Positions 1-6,224 of a stretch of 11,615 bases of DNA are shown piece by piece (position 1 is the first letter of the stretch; every line of letters starts with the position of its first letter). The stretch spans positions 1-11,615 of the forward strand of contig CAYWVK010000018.1 in the NCBI GenBank assembly GCA_964461865.1, in the 5' to 3' direction. The stretch comes from CAYWVK01 sp964461865 (GTDB taxonomy: Bacteria; Patescibacteriota; Microgenomatia; Levybacterales; UBA12049). The position numbers and the translations under genes were made by a program. The notes below the pieces were generated by a model that searched no databases, had not been told where the DNA came from, and worked only from the letters and a program-made list of their open reading frames with translations.

Positions 1-52
1 CCTCCATTTACCCCTTAGGACGGGGCTGTTCTATCCGTTGAACTACGGGGAC
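1..52 (-). tRNA. tRNA-Arg (anticodon CCT), 5' part, cut by window edge
   Basis: Read on the minus strand from position 52, the sequence gives a 7-nt acceptor strand GTCCCCG, then TA. A D-arm follows with stem GTTC/GAAC and a GG-containing loop. The anticodon stem is GCCCC/GGGGT with the 7-nt loop GTCCTAA. The anticodon CCT (plus positions 17-19) reads the AGG arginine codon. A 5-nt variable region and the first bases of the T stem (GAGG) follow before the window ends, so the T arm and 3' acceptor strand lie outside. The cloverleaf half is fully paired, which makes the call secure although the gene is partial. Confidence 0.93.
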
Positions 53-58
53 ATTCAA

Positions 59-87
59 TTGTATTCTAGCACAAAAGTGAGTAGAAT
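59..87 (+). promoter_or_regulatory. Sortase promoter, leaderless geometry
   Basis: A -35 TTGTAT (59-64), a 17-nt spacer and a -10 TAGAAT (82-87) stand directly before the sortase ATG at 96. Only 8 nt separate the -10 box from the start codon. The expected transcript start therefore falls at or within a few bases of the ATG, and there is no Shine-Dalgarno sequence. Confidence 0.55.
63..71 (-). promoter_or_regulatory. Likely tRNA-Arg promoter: extended -10 box
   Basis: On the minus strand the bases read TGC-TAGAAT, matching the extended -10 pattern TGn-TAnAAT. The box ends 10 nt before the tRNA 5' end at 52, which would give a very short precursor leader. No convincing -35 box is seen at 16-18 nt, as expected for an extended -10 promoter. 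It overlaps the -35 of the divergent sortase promoter. Confidence 0.5.
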
Positions 88-95
88 TATAAATA

Positions 96-839
96 ATGAC
101 CAAGTCTGAAATTATTAAATTTTTAATACTTCGAACAGTAGGTAATTTTTTACTCCTTTTTGCTTTATTTGGTGTTTTTGCCACTTTTGGTCCGATATTA
201 TATTACGAAGCAACATATAGAATTATTGAATTTAAGGGAATTACGTATAAGGCACCGGAGGTAAACGCATTAATTGGTAAAATTGATAAAAAGACCGGAT
301 TTGGTGAGCTTTTGGAAAAACAAAATCCCGGCAGAACAGTAATTGAGGGCGGAGGATTAAATGGAGTTTTTACCAACGTTAAAGAGCAAATATTGATACC
401 AAAAGATACAGAGTTTGGTATTTTGATACCAAAAATTGGTGCAAATGCTAAGATTTATGCAAATGTAGATTCGTCTAATCAGAATAATTTCTTGCCAATA
501 CTTCAACACGGTGTTGCTCATGCTCTGGGAACTGTTTTTCCCGGAATGAGTGGTAATATTTATCTTTTTGCACATTCAACTGATAATTTTTGGAATGTTG
601 GAAGATATAATGCAATATTTTATCTTTTAAAAAACCTTGTACCAGGAGATGAAATCGTTATTTTTTATCAAGATAAAAGACATGATTATAGAGTAGTTGA
701 AACAAGGATTGTAGAGGCCTCTGATGTTTCGTATATCACCAAAAGCCAAGAGGGTCAGCAAGAAGCCTTAATTCTTCAAACCTGCTGGCCTCCCGGAACC
801 ACCTGGAAAAGATTTTTGGTAATTGCTACACCTAAATAG
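96..839 (+). CDS. Sortase family transpeptidase
   Basis: Membrane-anchored cysteine transpeptidase of the sortase superfamily, which cleaves sorting signals of surface proteins and transfers them to an acceptor. A hydrophobic segment at residues about 16-36 anchors the N-terminus. The catalytic domain follows, with the expected triad in order: His160 in FAHSTD, Cys230 in LQTCWPP, and Arg239 in TTWKRFLVIA. The stretch GNIYLFAH before the His is also typical. The length of 247 aa is normal. The ATG at 96 is chosen because it lies just downstream of a good -10 box and precedes the anchor segment. The class is not assigned with confidence. No LPxTG-like sorting signal is visible in the other proteins of this window, so the substrate must be elsewhere. 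The gene has its own promoter and is divergent from a tRNA. Call secure, specificity unknown. Confidence 0.93.
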   Translation: MTKSEIIKFLILRTVGNFLLLFALFGVFATFGPILYYEATYRIIEFKGITYKAPEVNALIGKIDKKTGFGELLEKQNPGRTVIEGGGLNGVFTNVKEQILIPKDTEFGILIPKIGANAKIYANVDSSNQNNFLPILQHGVAHALGTVFPGMSGNIYLFAHSTDNFWNVGRYNAIFYLLKNLVPGDEIVIFYQDKRHDYRVVETRIVEASDVSYITKSQEGQQEALILQTCWPPGTTWKRFLVIATPK

Positions 840-847
840 CTTTCTTG

Positions 848-877
848 TTGCATAAATATTTTTTAACATGTTATAAT
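848..877 (+). promoter_or_regulatory. Consensus promoter giving a leaderless transcript
   Basis: TTGCAT (848-853), an 18-nt spacer and a perfect TATAAT (872-877). The next gene's ATG is at 885, with 7 nt between, so transcription should begin on or beside the A of the start codon. No ribosome binding site could fit in the message. Confidence 0.7.
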
Positions 878-884
878 CTCGTTT

Positions 885-1160
885 ATGTCAAAAGAAGCAA
901 TTGATACAATGCCAATGGCTAAGGTTATAAGAATGGGAGCAGAGGAATCAGTTAAAAAGCAAAGAAAAGAGTGGAAAGAAAGAACAGGGAATGATAACCC
1001 ACCTGATGTTTCTGTAAGAATGTGGAGAAAAAGTTATATAAAATTTGCTTCTGGAATATGTCGTTTATATGGCGATTTTATTAACAGTTATCCAGTTATC
1101 GATGAGGTATCTTTAAAACGTATTAGGCCTGAGGGGAATGGAGAATCTACTTCAGGCTGA
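885..1160 (+). CDS. Small hypothetical protein, 91 aa
   Basis: I do not recognise this family. The product has no signal peptide and no membrane segment. Residues 13-34 are strongly charged and probably helical (KKQRKEWKERTG region), followed by a Pro-containing turn and a Trp/Arg/Lys/Tyr-rich stretch (VRMWRKSYIKF, 44-54). A Ser/Gly tail ends the protein. A single Cys sits at residue 59. It has its own near-consensus promoter with the start codon at the predicted transcription start, which supports it being a real gene despite its size. Its last 14 bases overlap the 3' end of the convergent PEGA gene. It could be a small nucleic-acid-binding protein because of its basic, aromatic-rich middle, but that is only a guess from composition. 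Confidence 0.7.
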   Translation: MSKEAIDTMPMAKVIRMGAEESVKKQRKEWKERTGNDNPPDVSVRMWRKSYIKFASGICRLYGDFINSYPVIDEVSLKRIRPEGNGESTSG

Positions 1161-2349
1161 TGGTATAAAGGTTAGGAGTAATATCAGGATTTCCAAGATT
1201 AGTTAGAATAACAATTCTTGAACTATCAGACCACGGAAACACAAAACTGTCAACAAAAGGCCCTGCATAAACAGTAGTGTTGTTTGCTCCGTCATATTCC
1301 ATAATGTCTATTTTTTTATCGTGGGTATAAATTAAGTGTTTTGAATCCGGAAACCAGGAAAGGGAAGGCTGCTTTGTGTTTTTTTCTTCTTTATTTTTCA
1401 GAATTTCAAAGTTTTTATCTTCTTTTATATCATAAACATAAATTGCCTCTTTTTCTATTTCTCTTTGCTCAGGAGTTGAATCAACTCCGATAATTCTTGG
1501 GTTAATAATTATTGGGAGATTAGCAGATATAGAGGCTGAATACAAAATTTTAGTTTCATCCGGAGACCAAGCTAGAATATTAAAGTTTTCATTAACCACT
1601 TGTTTTAACTCTTTTTTAAGCCCGTCAATTCTGGCTTTTTCTTTTTCTTTTTTTAATTCCTGCCATTCTGTTTGAACATTATTAAGTGTTGCTGTTACAT
1701 CTGATGGGTTTTGGTTAAAACCATTAGAATTAATAAGAAATGTTGATGTATAGCTCTCAGCAGAAATACTAGCTACTAATTCTTTTGCATCAGGAGACCA
1801 TTTAAGAGTTGAATTTGAAAACAGGGCAACAGTATCATCGGTGATTTGTGTAGAGGAACTCTGAAGCGTAAGAATTGGTTTAATGGTCATGTCAAGAATA
1901 TAGATTCCGTTTTTCTTTATTGTTTGATTAGACGTGGTATAAGCAATTCTGGTTAAGGTGGGATCAATTACAGGGTTACTTACGCCGTATTTTGTAATGC
2001 TTTCAAGTTTGGGAGCAGTTGGTAAAAGTAGCGCATCTGCTTTAGTAACAACTTCTGTTTTTATTGCCAGTTTTTTCTCCCAGGAAAAATATCCTTCTTT
2101 AAATATTTTTACATCATATGTTCCGGGGGATAAGCTAATGGTGTTATCAGTAGCTGTGGTTAAGTGGCCGTTAATAAAAACTTGTGCACCGTCAGGTACA
2201 CTTGTAGCAACTAAAAGACCGGTTCCTGAAATACCAATTTTTCCTTTTTCAAAACCAAATCTATACCCCTTACCATACAGGATTACCAAAGAAGTTGCTA
2301 TTAGAATAAAAATAAGAATGCCAACCGGAATAATCCATGGTCTTTTCAT
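1147..2349 (-). CDS. Membrane-anchored PEGA domain / TolB-like beta-propeller protein
   Basis: The protein has an N-terminal signal-anchor (residues about 5-25). A PEGA domain follows at about 45-110, with the characteristic VPDGAQVFING and LSPGTYDVKIFKEGY pattern. A C-terminal region of about 115-400 carries WD40/TolB-like propeller blade motifs: WSPD at 184-187 and 261-264, WFPD at 332-335, and a weaker blade near 372. PEGA domains are small beta-sandwiches of extracellular proteins, and TolB-like propellers usually bind partner proteins. Function here is likely surface-exposed structural or protein-binding; no catalytic residues are seen. Residues 228-252 form a highly charged Lys/Glu-rich helix that interrupts the propeller. 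The ATG at 2349 is supported by a consensus promoter ending 12 nt upstream. The gene is divergent from mreB and converges on the small gene at 885-1160. Confidence 0.85.
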   Translation of the reverse strand: MKRPWIIPVGILIFILIATSLVILYGKGYRFGFEKGKIGISGTGLLVATSVPDGAQVFINGHLTTATDNTISLSPGTYDVKIFKEGYFSWEKKLAIKTEVVTKADALLLPTAPKLESITKYGVSNPVIDPTLTRIAYTTSNQTIKKNGIYILDMTIKPILTLQSSSTQITDDTVALFSNSTLKWSPDAKELVASISAESYTSTFLINSNGFNQNPSDVTATLNNVQTEWQELKKEKEKARIDGLKKELKQVVNENFNILAWSPDETKILYSASISANLPIIINPRIIGVDSTPEQREIEKEAIYVYDIKEDKNFEILKNKEEKNTKQPSLSWFPDSKHLIYTHDKKIDIMEYDGANNTTVYAGPFVDSFVFPWSDSSRIVILTNLGNPDITPNLYTISLK

Positions 2350-2361
2350 AGCTACACGGTC

Positions 2362-2390
2362 ATTATACAGATGAAGATTAACACTTGCAA
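2362..2390 (-). promoter_or_regulatory. Promoter of the PEGA gene, sharing its -35 box with the mreB promoter
   Basis: On the minus strand: TTGCAA (2385-2390), a 17-nt spacer, and a perfect TATAAT (plus positions 2362-2367, ATTATA on plus). The ATG at 2349 lies 12 nt downstream, so the leader would be about 5 nt. The -35 hexamer is its own reverse complement and is also used by the plus-strand promoter. Confidence 0.75.
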
Positions 2391-2413
2391 GACATAATTA
2401 TGGTATATATAAT
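2385..2413 (+). promoter_or_regulatory. mreB promoter, sharing its -35 box with the PEGA promoter
   Basis: TTGCAA (2385-2390), a 17-nt spacer and a perfect TATAAT (2408-2413). The predicted start is near 2420, giving mreB a leader of about 70 nt. That leader is AT-rich and shows no clear Shine-Dalgarno sequence before the ATG at 2492. Confidence 0.7.
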
Positions 2414-2491
2414 CTTTAGTATAAGGCTAAATCTATTAAATGATAGGTTAAGTATATGTTTTGATATATTTAACTTTATTAAAACAAAACT

Positions 2492-3505
2492 ATGCTATCA
2501 AAAAGAATTGGAATCGATTTGGGAACAGCAAATACCGTTGTATATGTTGCCGGAGAAGGTATTGTTCTTAACGAGCCAACAGTTGTCGCAGTAACTGCGG
2601 AGGAAAATAAAGTAGTTGCTGTTGGTAGAGAAGCAAAAGAAATGCTTGGAAGAACTCCCGGTAATATCGTTGCTCAAAGACCACTTAGAGATGGAGTAAT
2701 TGCGGATTATACAATAACTGAGACAATGCTTTCATACTTTATTGATAAAGCTGCCGGAAGATCTCGTTTTTTTAAACCCGAAGTTATGGTTTGTATTCCA
2801 TCGGGCGTAACTCAGGTAGAAAGAAGAGCAGTGCTAGACGCTACTATGGCAGCCGGTTCTAAAGTTGCTTATTTAATAGAAGAGCCTCTAGCTGCTGCAA
2901 TTGGTGCAAAAATACCAATTGCACAACCTGCAGGCCATATGATTATAGATATTGGCGGAGGATCTGCAGAATGTGCGGTAATTTCTCTTGGAGGAGTAGT
3001 TGTTCATGATTCCGTAAGAGTAGGTGGTACTAAGATTGATGAAGCAATAGCAGCGTATATAAAAAGGAAGTTTAATTTACTTATTGGAGAGCGTTCGGCA
3101 GAGGAAGTAAAGATTAACATCGGTAATGCTTTAATTGAAGATAAAAAAGGAGTGCAAAAGAAGTTAGAGGTTAGAGGAAGAGATAGTATAAGCGGGCTCC
3201 CAAGGTCAGTTGAATTAACAGAGGAGGTAGTTAATGAAGCAATATATCCTGTTTTAATGAATATTATTCAGGCGGTTAAAAAAGTCTTAGAACAAACACC
3301 ACCGGAGTTGGCTTCCGATATTATTGATAAAGGAGTGGTAATGGCAGGTGGAACGTCTCTTTTACATAATTTTGATAAGCTAATGACAAAAGTTACAGGA
3401 GTTCCTTGTCATGTTGCAGAAGACCCGCTTTTATGTGTTGTTAGGGGAACAGGGGTAGCACTTGAAAATATAGAGTTATATAAAAGAAGTATTGCCCGAA
3501 AATAA
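2492..3505 (+). CDS. mreB: Rod shape-determining protein MreB (bacterial actin)
   Basis: Actin-like ATPase that forms membrane-associated filaments and guides lateral wall synthesis. All actin-fold nucleotide-binding motifs are present: phosphate-1 GIDLGTANT (residues 7-15), phosphate-2 IDIGGGSAECAV (152-163), and the adenosine motif VMAGGTSLLHNF (283-294). The MreB-typical segments RPLRDGVIADY (63-73), CIPSGVTQVERRAV (101-114), IEEPLAAAIGA (129-139) and the C-terminal VVRGTGVALEN are also there. The 337-aa length is usual. The start at 2492 puts the phosphate-1 motif at the normal distance from the N-terminus, and no ribosome binding site is visible. No mreC, mreD, rodA or pbp2 gene is next to it here, unlike many bacterial loci. 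The divergent neighbour shares its promoter -35 box, which suggests linked expression with a surface protein. Confidence 0.97.
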   Translation: MLSKRIGIDLGTANTVVYVAGEGIVLNEPTVVAVTAEENKVVAVGREAKEMLGRTPGNIVAQRPLRDGVIADYTITETMLSYFIDKAAGRSRFFKPEVMVCIPSGVTQVERRAVLDATMAAGSKVAYLIEEPLAAAIGAKIPIAQPAGHMIIDIGGGSAECAVISLGGVVVHDSVRVGGTKIDEAIAAYIKRKFNLLIGERSAEEVKINIGNALIEDKKGVQKKLEVRGRDSISGLPRSVELTEEVVNEAIYPVLMNIIQAVKKVLEQTPPELASDIIDKGVVMAGGTSLLHNFDKLMTKVTGVPCHVAEDPLLCVVRGTGVALENIELYKRSIARK

Positions 3506-3558
3506 ACTGCCTAAAATTATTTAATCCTATAATACATAAGCAACTTTTTAAATAATGA

Positions 3559-3590
3559 AATTTTTCACAAAAAAAACCAAATTTTCACAA
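3559..3590. repeat. Two near-identical TTTTCACAA elements, 20 bp apart
   Basis: Within the 224-bp gap between mreB and the glycosyltransferase gene, AATTTTTCACAA (3559-3570) is followed by AAATTTTCACAA (3579-3590). The shared TTTTCACAA cores are at 3562-3570 and 3582-3590. The 20-bp period puts both on about the same face of the helix, as regulator half-sites often are. No convincing promoter pair could be assigned nearby, and no hairpin terminator follows mreB. The rest of the gap is AT-rich and shows nothing I can name. Confidence 0.35.
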
Positions 3591-3729
3591 GGTAATAGCT
3601 TTATAGTATTTAAATTGATATATAAAAGAAAATTAACTCTTTTGGATGTTATTTAATTAATAATAGGTTGGAAAGTTCTGGATAATAAAAATGTTCAAAA
3701 ACAGTAATAGTTAATGTTTTTAAATAGTT

Positions 3730-4506
3730 ATGAATAAAACTCATAGTAGATTAACATCAATTAGTAAAAATTACATACTTGGAGTAGGTCTTTCAAAGGC
3801 AACTAAAGACCAAGTCCTAGAGTTTATTATTAGAGGACTAGAGAGAAATATAGAAAAATTCTATGTTGTAACCCCAAATCCTGAAATTTTAGTAATTGCT
3901 AATAAAAACATAGGCTACAAAAATGTTTTAAACAATGCAAAATTAGCTTCAATTGACGGAGTTGGAGTGCTTCTTGCAGGCAAGATCATTGGAGTTGAAA
4001 TGGGACAAAGGTTAACAGGCGTTGAACTAGTCGAAAGCCTATGTAAAAGGGTAGCAAAACAGCCTATAACGGTGGGATTTCTGGGCGCTGGGCCTCACGT
4101 AGCAGAGTTGACAGCAGAGTGCTTACGTGAAAAATTTTCTGGCCTTGATATAGTTTTCACCGAGAGTGGAAACGCGGATGATAAAACAGTTGAATATATT
4201 AATAGTGTAATGGCAAAAAAAGCTGGTAAAAAGACGATTGATATTCTTTTTGTTGCCTTTGGATCTCCAAAACAAGAGCTTTGGATAGCTAAGAACTTAG
4301 ATAAGTTACCAATAAAAGTAGCCATAGGAGTAGGGGGAGCATTTGATTTTATAAGTGGGAGAGTAAAACGTGCTCCAAAGCTAATTCAAACTTTGGGTCT
4401 AGAATGGCTTTTTAGACTTTTAATTCAACCATGGCGTATAAAACGTCAGCTCTCAATAGTTACTTTTTTATATTTAGTCTTAAAAGAAAAAATTACCGCA
4501 AAATAG
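3730..4506 (+). CDS. WecG/TagA/CpsF family glycosyltransferase (GT26)
   Basis: Transfers a sugar, in known members N-acetylmannosamine or an aminouronic acid, from a UDP-sugar to a polyprenol-linked intermediate in wall teichoic acid, enterobacterial common antigen or exopolysaccharide assembly at the inner face of the membrane. The family motifs are in order: TPNPE (48-52), IDGVGV (75-80, the Asp matching the catalytic Asp of TagA), GFLGAGP (116-122), FGSPKQELW (177-185), and GVGGAFDFISG (200-210) followed by KRAPK. The C-terminal GLEWLFRLLIQPWRIKRQ helices (223-240) match the membrane-binding appendage of the family. At 258 aa the length is normal. The exact donor and acceptor cannot be told from sequence. 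No Shine-Dalgarno is visible and the promoter is unclear. It stands alone, with no other polysaccharide gene in the window. Confidence 0.92.
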   Translation: MNKTHSRLTSISKNYILGVGLSKATKDQVLEFIIRGLERNIEKFYVVTPNPEILVIANKNIGYKNVLNNAKLASIDGVGVLLAGKIIGVEMGQRLTGVELVESLCKRVAKQPITVGFLGAGPHVAELTAECLREKFSGLDIVFTESGNADDKTVEYINSVMAKKAGKKTIDILFVAFGSPKQELWIAKNLDKLPIKVAIGVGGAFDFISGRVKRAPKLIQTLGLEWLFRLLIQPWRIKRQLSIVTFLYLVLKEKITAK

Positions 4507-4537
4507 CCCCTTTTTATATTTGTGTTTATTCTATATA

Positions 4538-4566
4538 TTGATATGGTTTTATCATAGGCTTATAGC
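4538..4566 (+). promoter_or_regulatory. Possible promoter before the truncated surface-protein gene
   Basis: TTGATA (4538-4543), a 17-nt spacer and TATAGC (4561-4566). The -10 lacks the important final T, so the match is weak. An ATG lies at 4572, the same close spacing as the leaderless genes of this window, but it opens a frame of only five codons (ATG to TAG at 4587). Confidence 0.3.
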
Positions 4567-4575
4567 GTTACATGA

Positions 4576-4686
4576 ATAATCACCTATAGTGTTGGTGCAA
4601 AAGATGAAGCAGGAAATATAGATTATAATAACTATGCATCAGTTATATTTAATGCCGATACTTCCGCTCCCAGTGCTCCGACGAAA
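4576..4686 (+). pseudogene. Start-less 5' remnant of the fibronectin-III-like gene
   Basis: The reading frame of the downstream surface protein stays open back to a TGA at 4573-4575 and encodes clear domain sequence. It includes TYSVGAKDEAGN, the late-strand signature of a fibronectin III-like domain, followed by an inter-domain linker DTSAPSAPT. No ATG, GTG or TTG occurs in frame in this stretch. Upstream of 4573 all frames close quickly and the DNA looks non-coding. The gene therefore appears to begin in the middle of a domain. Either its 5' end was deleted, or the assembly is joined here. Confidence 0.7.
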
Positions 4687-6222
4687 ATGGATATTGCTGA
4701 TATTTCCGATAAAGCATTGGAAAAGTGGAAATTGGCTCTTACATGGGGAGTTCCTGAGTCAACCGGTTCCGGCGTTTCAGATTATAAAGTCTACGAATCA
4801 ACAGTTGAAAATGCAGATTGTATAGTTAATTTTGACGATTTTTCCTATCTTGACCATAGCATTAAAGAATCTTACGCAGATATGTATATTACGCAGGAAA
4901 TCCATTATTATTGTGTTAAAGCTTGTGATTCGACCAATAATTGTTCTATTCCTTCATCTACGGTTTCGATGTATCCTGATGGAAAATGGGAGACTGCTCC
5001 TATAATGATTGCATCGCCTTCTGCTACGGTTAAAACAAAATCAGCAATCGTTGAATGGGCAACTGATAGAACTTGTAGTTCATTTGTGAAGTACGGAAAG
5101 TCATCGGATGACTATGATCAGGAGGTTGGATCGTCAAGTCAGGTAGCTGCTCATGAAATTGACATTATTGGTCTTGATCCTGGAACAACTTATCATTATA
5201 AGGTTTTATATTCTGATGAAGATGGAAATACAGGCGAATCATCGGATCAGGAATTTACTACTAATCCGGCGCCTTTTATTTCCTCAGTTAAGGTAAGTAG
5301 CGTTTCTTTATACTCTGCGTATATAACCTTTACCGTTAAAAACGCATCAGAGATAAACTTAAAGTACGGAAAAACTTTATCTTACGGTGGGGTCAAAAGT
5401 ATGTCCACTTCAATAGCAGAATCAACATACACAGTTCTTTTAGATGGTTTAACCGAAGGAACATTATATCATTTGCAGCTTGAAGCAGAAGATGAAGAAG
5501 GAAATGTTTTTACAGGAGATGATTATTCATTTAAGACTTTACCTGTTCCAAAACTTAAAGACATTGCCATTCAACAAGTTGTTGGGATGTCAACGGCAAC
5601 TTTAAGAGTTGCTTGGGTTTCAAATACTCAAATAACGTCAATTATTACATATTATCCTTCAGCGAACCCTGAATTAGCAAGAGATCAGATAAGCTTAGTT
5701 CCAAAGACAAAACATGAAATGATCTTAAAAGACCTAAAAGACAGTACGGAATATACATTAATAATAAGAGGAAAAGATAAAGCAAATAATGAGGCAAAAA
5801 GCACACCGCAAAAAATAAAAACAGCGGTTGACTTTAGGGCTCCTGAAATTTTAAATATGAGTACGGAAAGCACAATAATTGGTATTGGAGATGAAGCAAG
5901 GGCGCAGATCGTAATTAGTTGGGACACTGATGAGCCTGCAACGAGTCAGGTGCAATACGCAGAGGGAACAGGTGTTAATTATGGTCAAAGTACACAAGAG
6001 GACACAAGTTTAACTACGAATCATATAGTTACAATTACCGGTCTTTCTCCTGCTAGGATTTATCATTTACAAACATTATCAAAAGATAAAGCGGGAAATT
6101 TAGGACAGTCGTATGACAATGTAGTGGTAACGCCAAAAGCAACTAAAGCAGCCTTAGATTTAGTAATAGGTAACTTATCAAATACATTCGGTTTTCTTGA
6201 AGGATTACCGTTTTTTAAATAA
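4687..6222 (+). CDS. Fibronectin III-like repeat surface protein, N-terminally truncated
   Basis: From the first usable ATG the product is 511 aa and made almost entirely of beta-sandwich repeats of the fibronectin III / purple-acid-phosphatase-N type. Approximate domains are 1-97, 104-193, 194-285, 286-381 and 384-484. Repeat signatures include WATDRTCSSFVKYG with LDPGTTYHYKVLYSDEDGN (domain 2) and WDTDEPATSQVQYAEG with LSPARIYHLQTLSKDKAGN (domain 5). The first domain is Cys-rich (C45, C76, C80, C86), allowing disulfides outside the cell. There is no signal peptide from this start and no C-terminal membrane anchor or sorting signal, although the family is normally exported. The upstream frame carries a further partial domain without a start codon. 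The stop is 2 nt before the ABC ATPase gene, so it heads that cluster. Expression of this truncated form is uncertain. Confidence 0.75.
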   Translation: MDIADISDKALEKWKLALTWGVPESTGSGVSDYKVYESTVENADCIVNFDDFSYLDHSIKESYADMYITQEIHYYCVKACDSTNNCSIPSSTVSMYPDGKWETAPIMIASPSATVKTKSAIVEWATDRTCSSFVKYGKSSDDYDQEVGSSSQVAAHEIDIIGLDPGTTYHYKVLYSDEDGNTGESSDQEFTTNPAPFISSVKVSSVSLYSAYITFTVKNASEINLKYGKTLSYGGVKSMSTSIAESTYTVLLDGLTEGTLYHLQLEAEDEEGNVFTGDDYSFKTLPVPKLKDIAIQQVVGMSTATLRVAWVSNTQITSIITYYPSANPELARDQISLVPKTKHEMILKDLKDSTEYTLIIRGKDKANNEAKSTPQKIKTAVDFRAPEILNMSTESTIIGIGDEARAQIVISWDTDEPATSQVQYAEGTGVNYGQSTQEDTSLTTNHIVTITGLSPARIYHLQTLSKDKAGNLGQSYDNVVVTPKATKAALDLVIGNLSNTFGFLEGLPFFK

Positions 6223-6224
6223 TT

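Noticed and set aside
1126..1158. Inverted repeat as an intrinsic terminator for the convergent pair
   Set aside because: The loop is 19 nt, the stem only 6 bp plus a wobble, and no T tract follows on either strand.
1958..2374. Plus-strand open frame of 138 codons
   Set aside because: It lies wholly antisense to the well-supported PEGA gene and its promoter, and the translation has no recognisable domain.
3528..3533. TATAAT after mreB as a promoter for the glycosyltransferase
   Set aside because: No acceptable -35 hexamer lies 16-18 nt upstream and the gene is almost 200 nt away.
4573..4575. TGA upstream of the FN3 gene as a recoded sense codon (code 25, TGA = Gly)
   Set aside because: Reading through it meets a TAG at 4555-4557 in the same frame after only five more codons with no start. 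The 885-1160 gene also ends naturally at TGA. The standard code fits.
4687..6222. FN3-repeat protein as the substrate of the sortase at 96-839
   Set aside because: No LPxTG-like motif, hydrophobic tail and positive end are present at its C-terminus (it ends GFLEGLPFFK).
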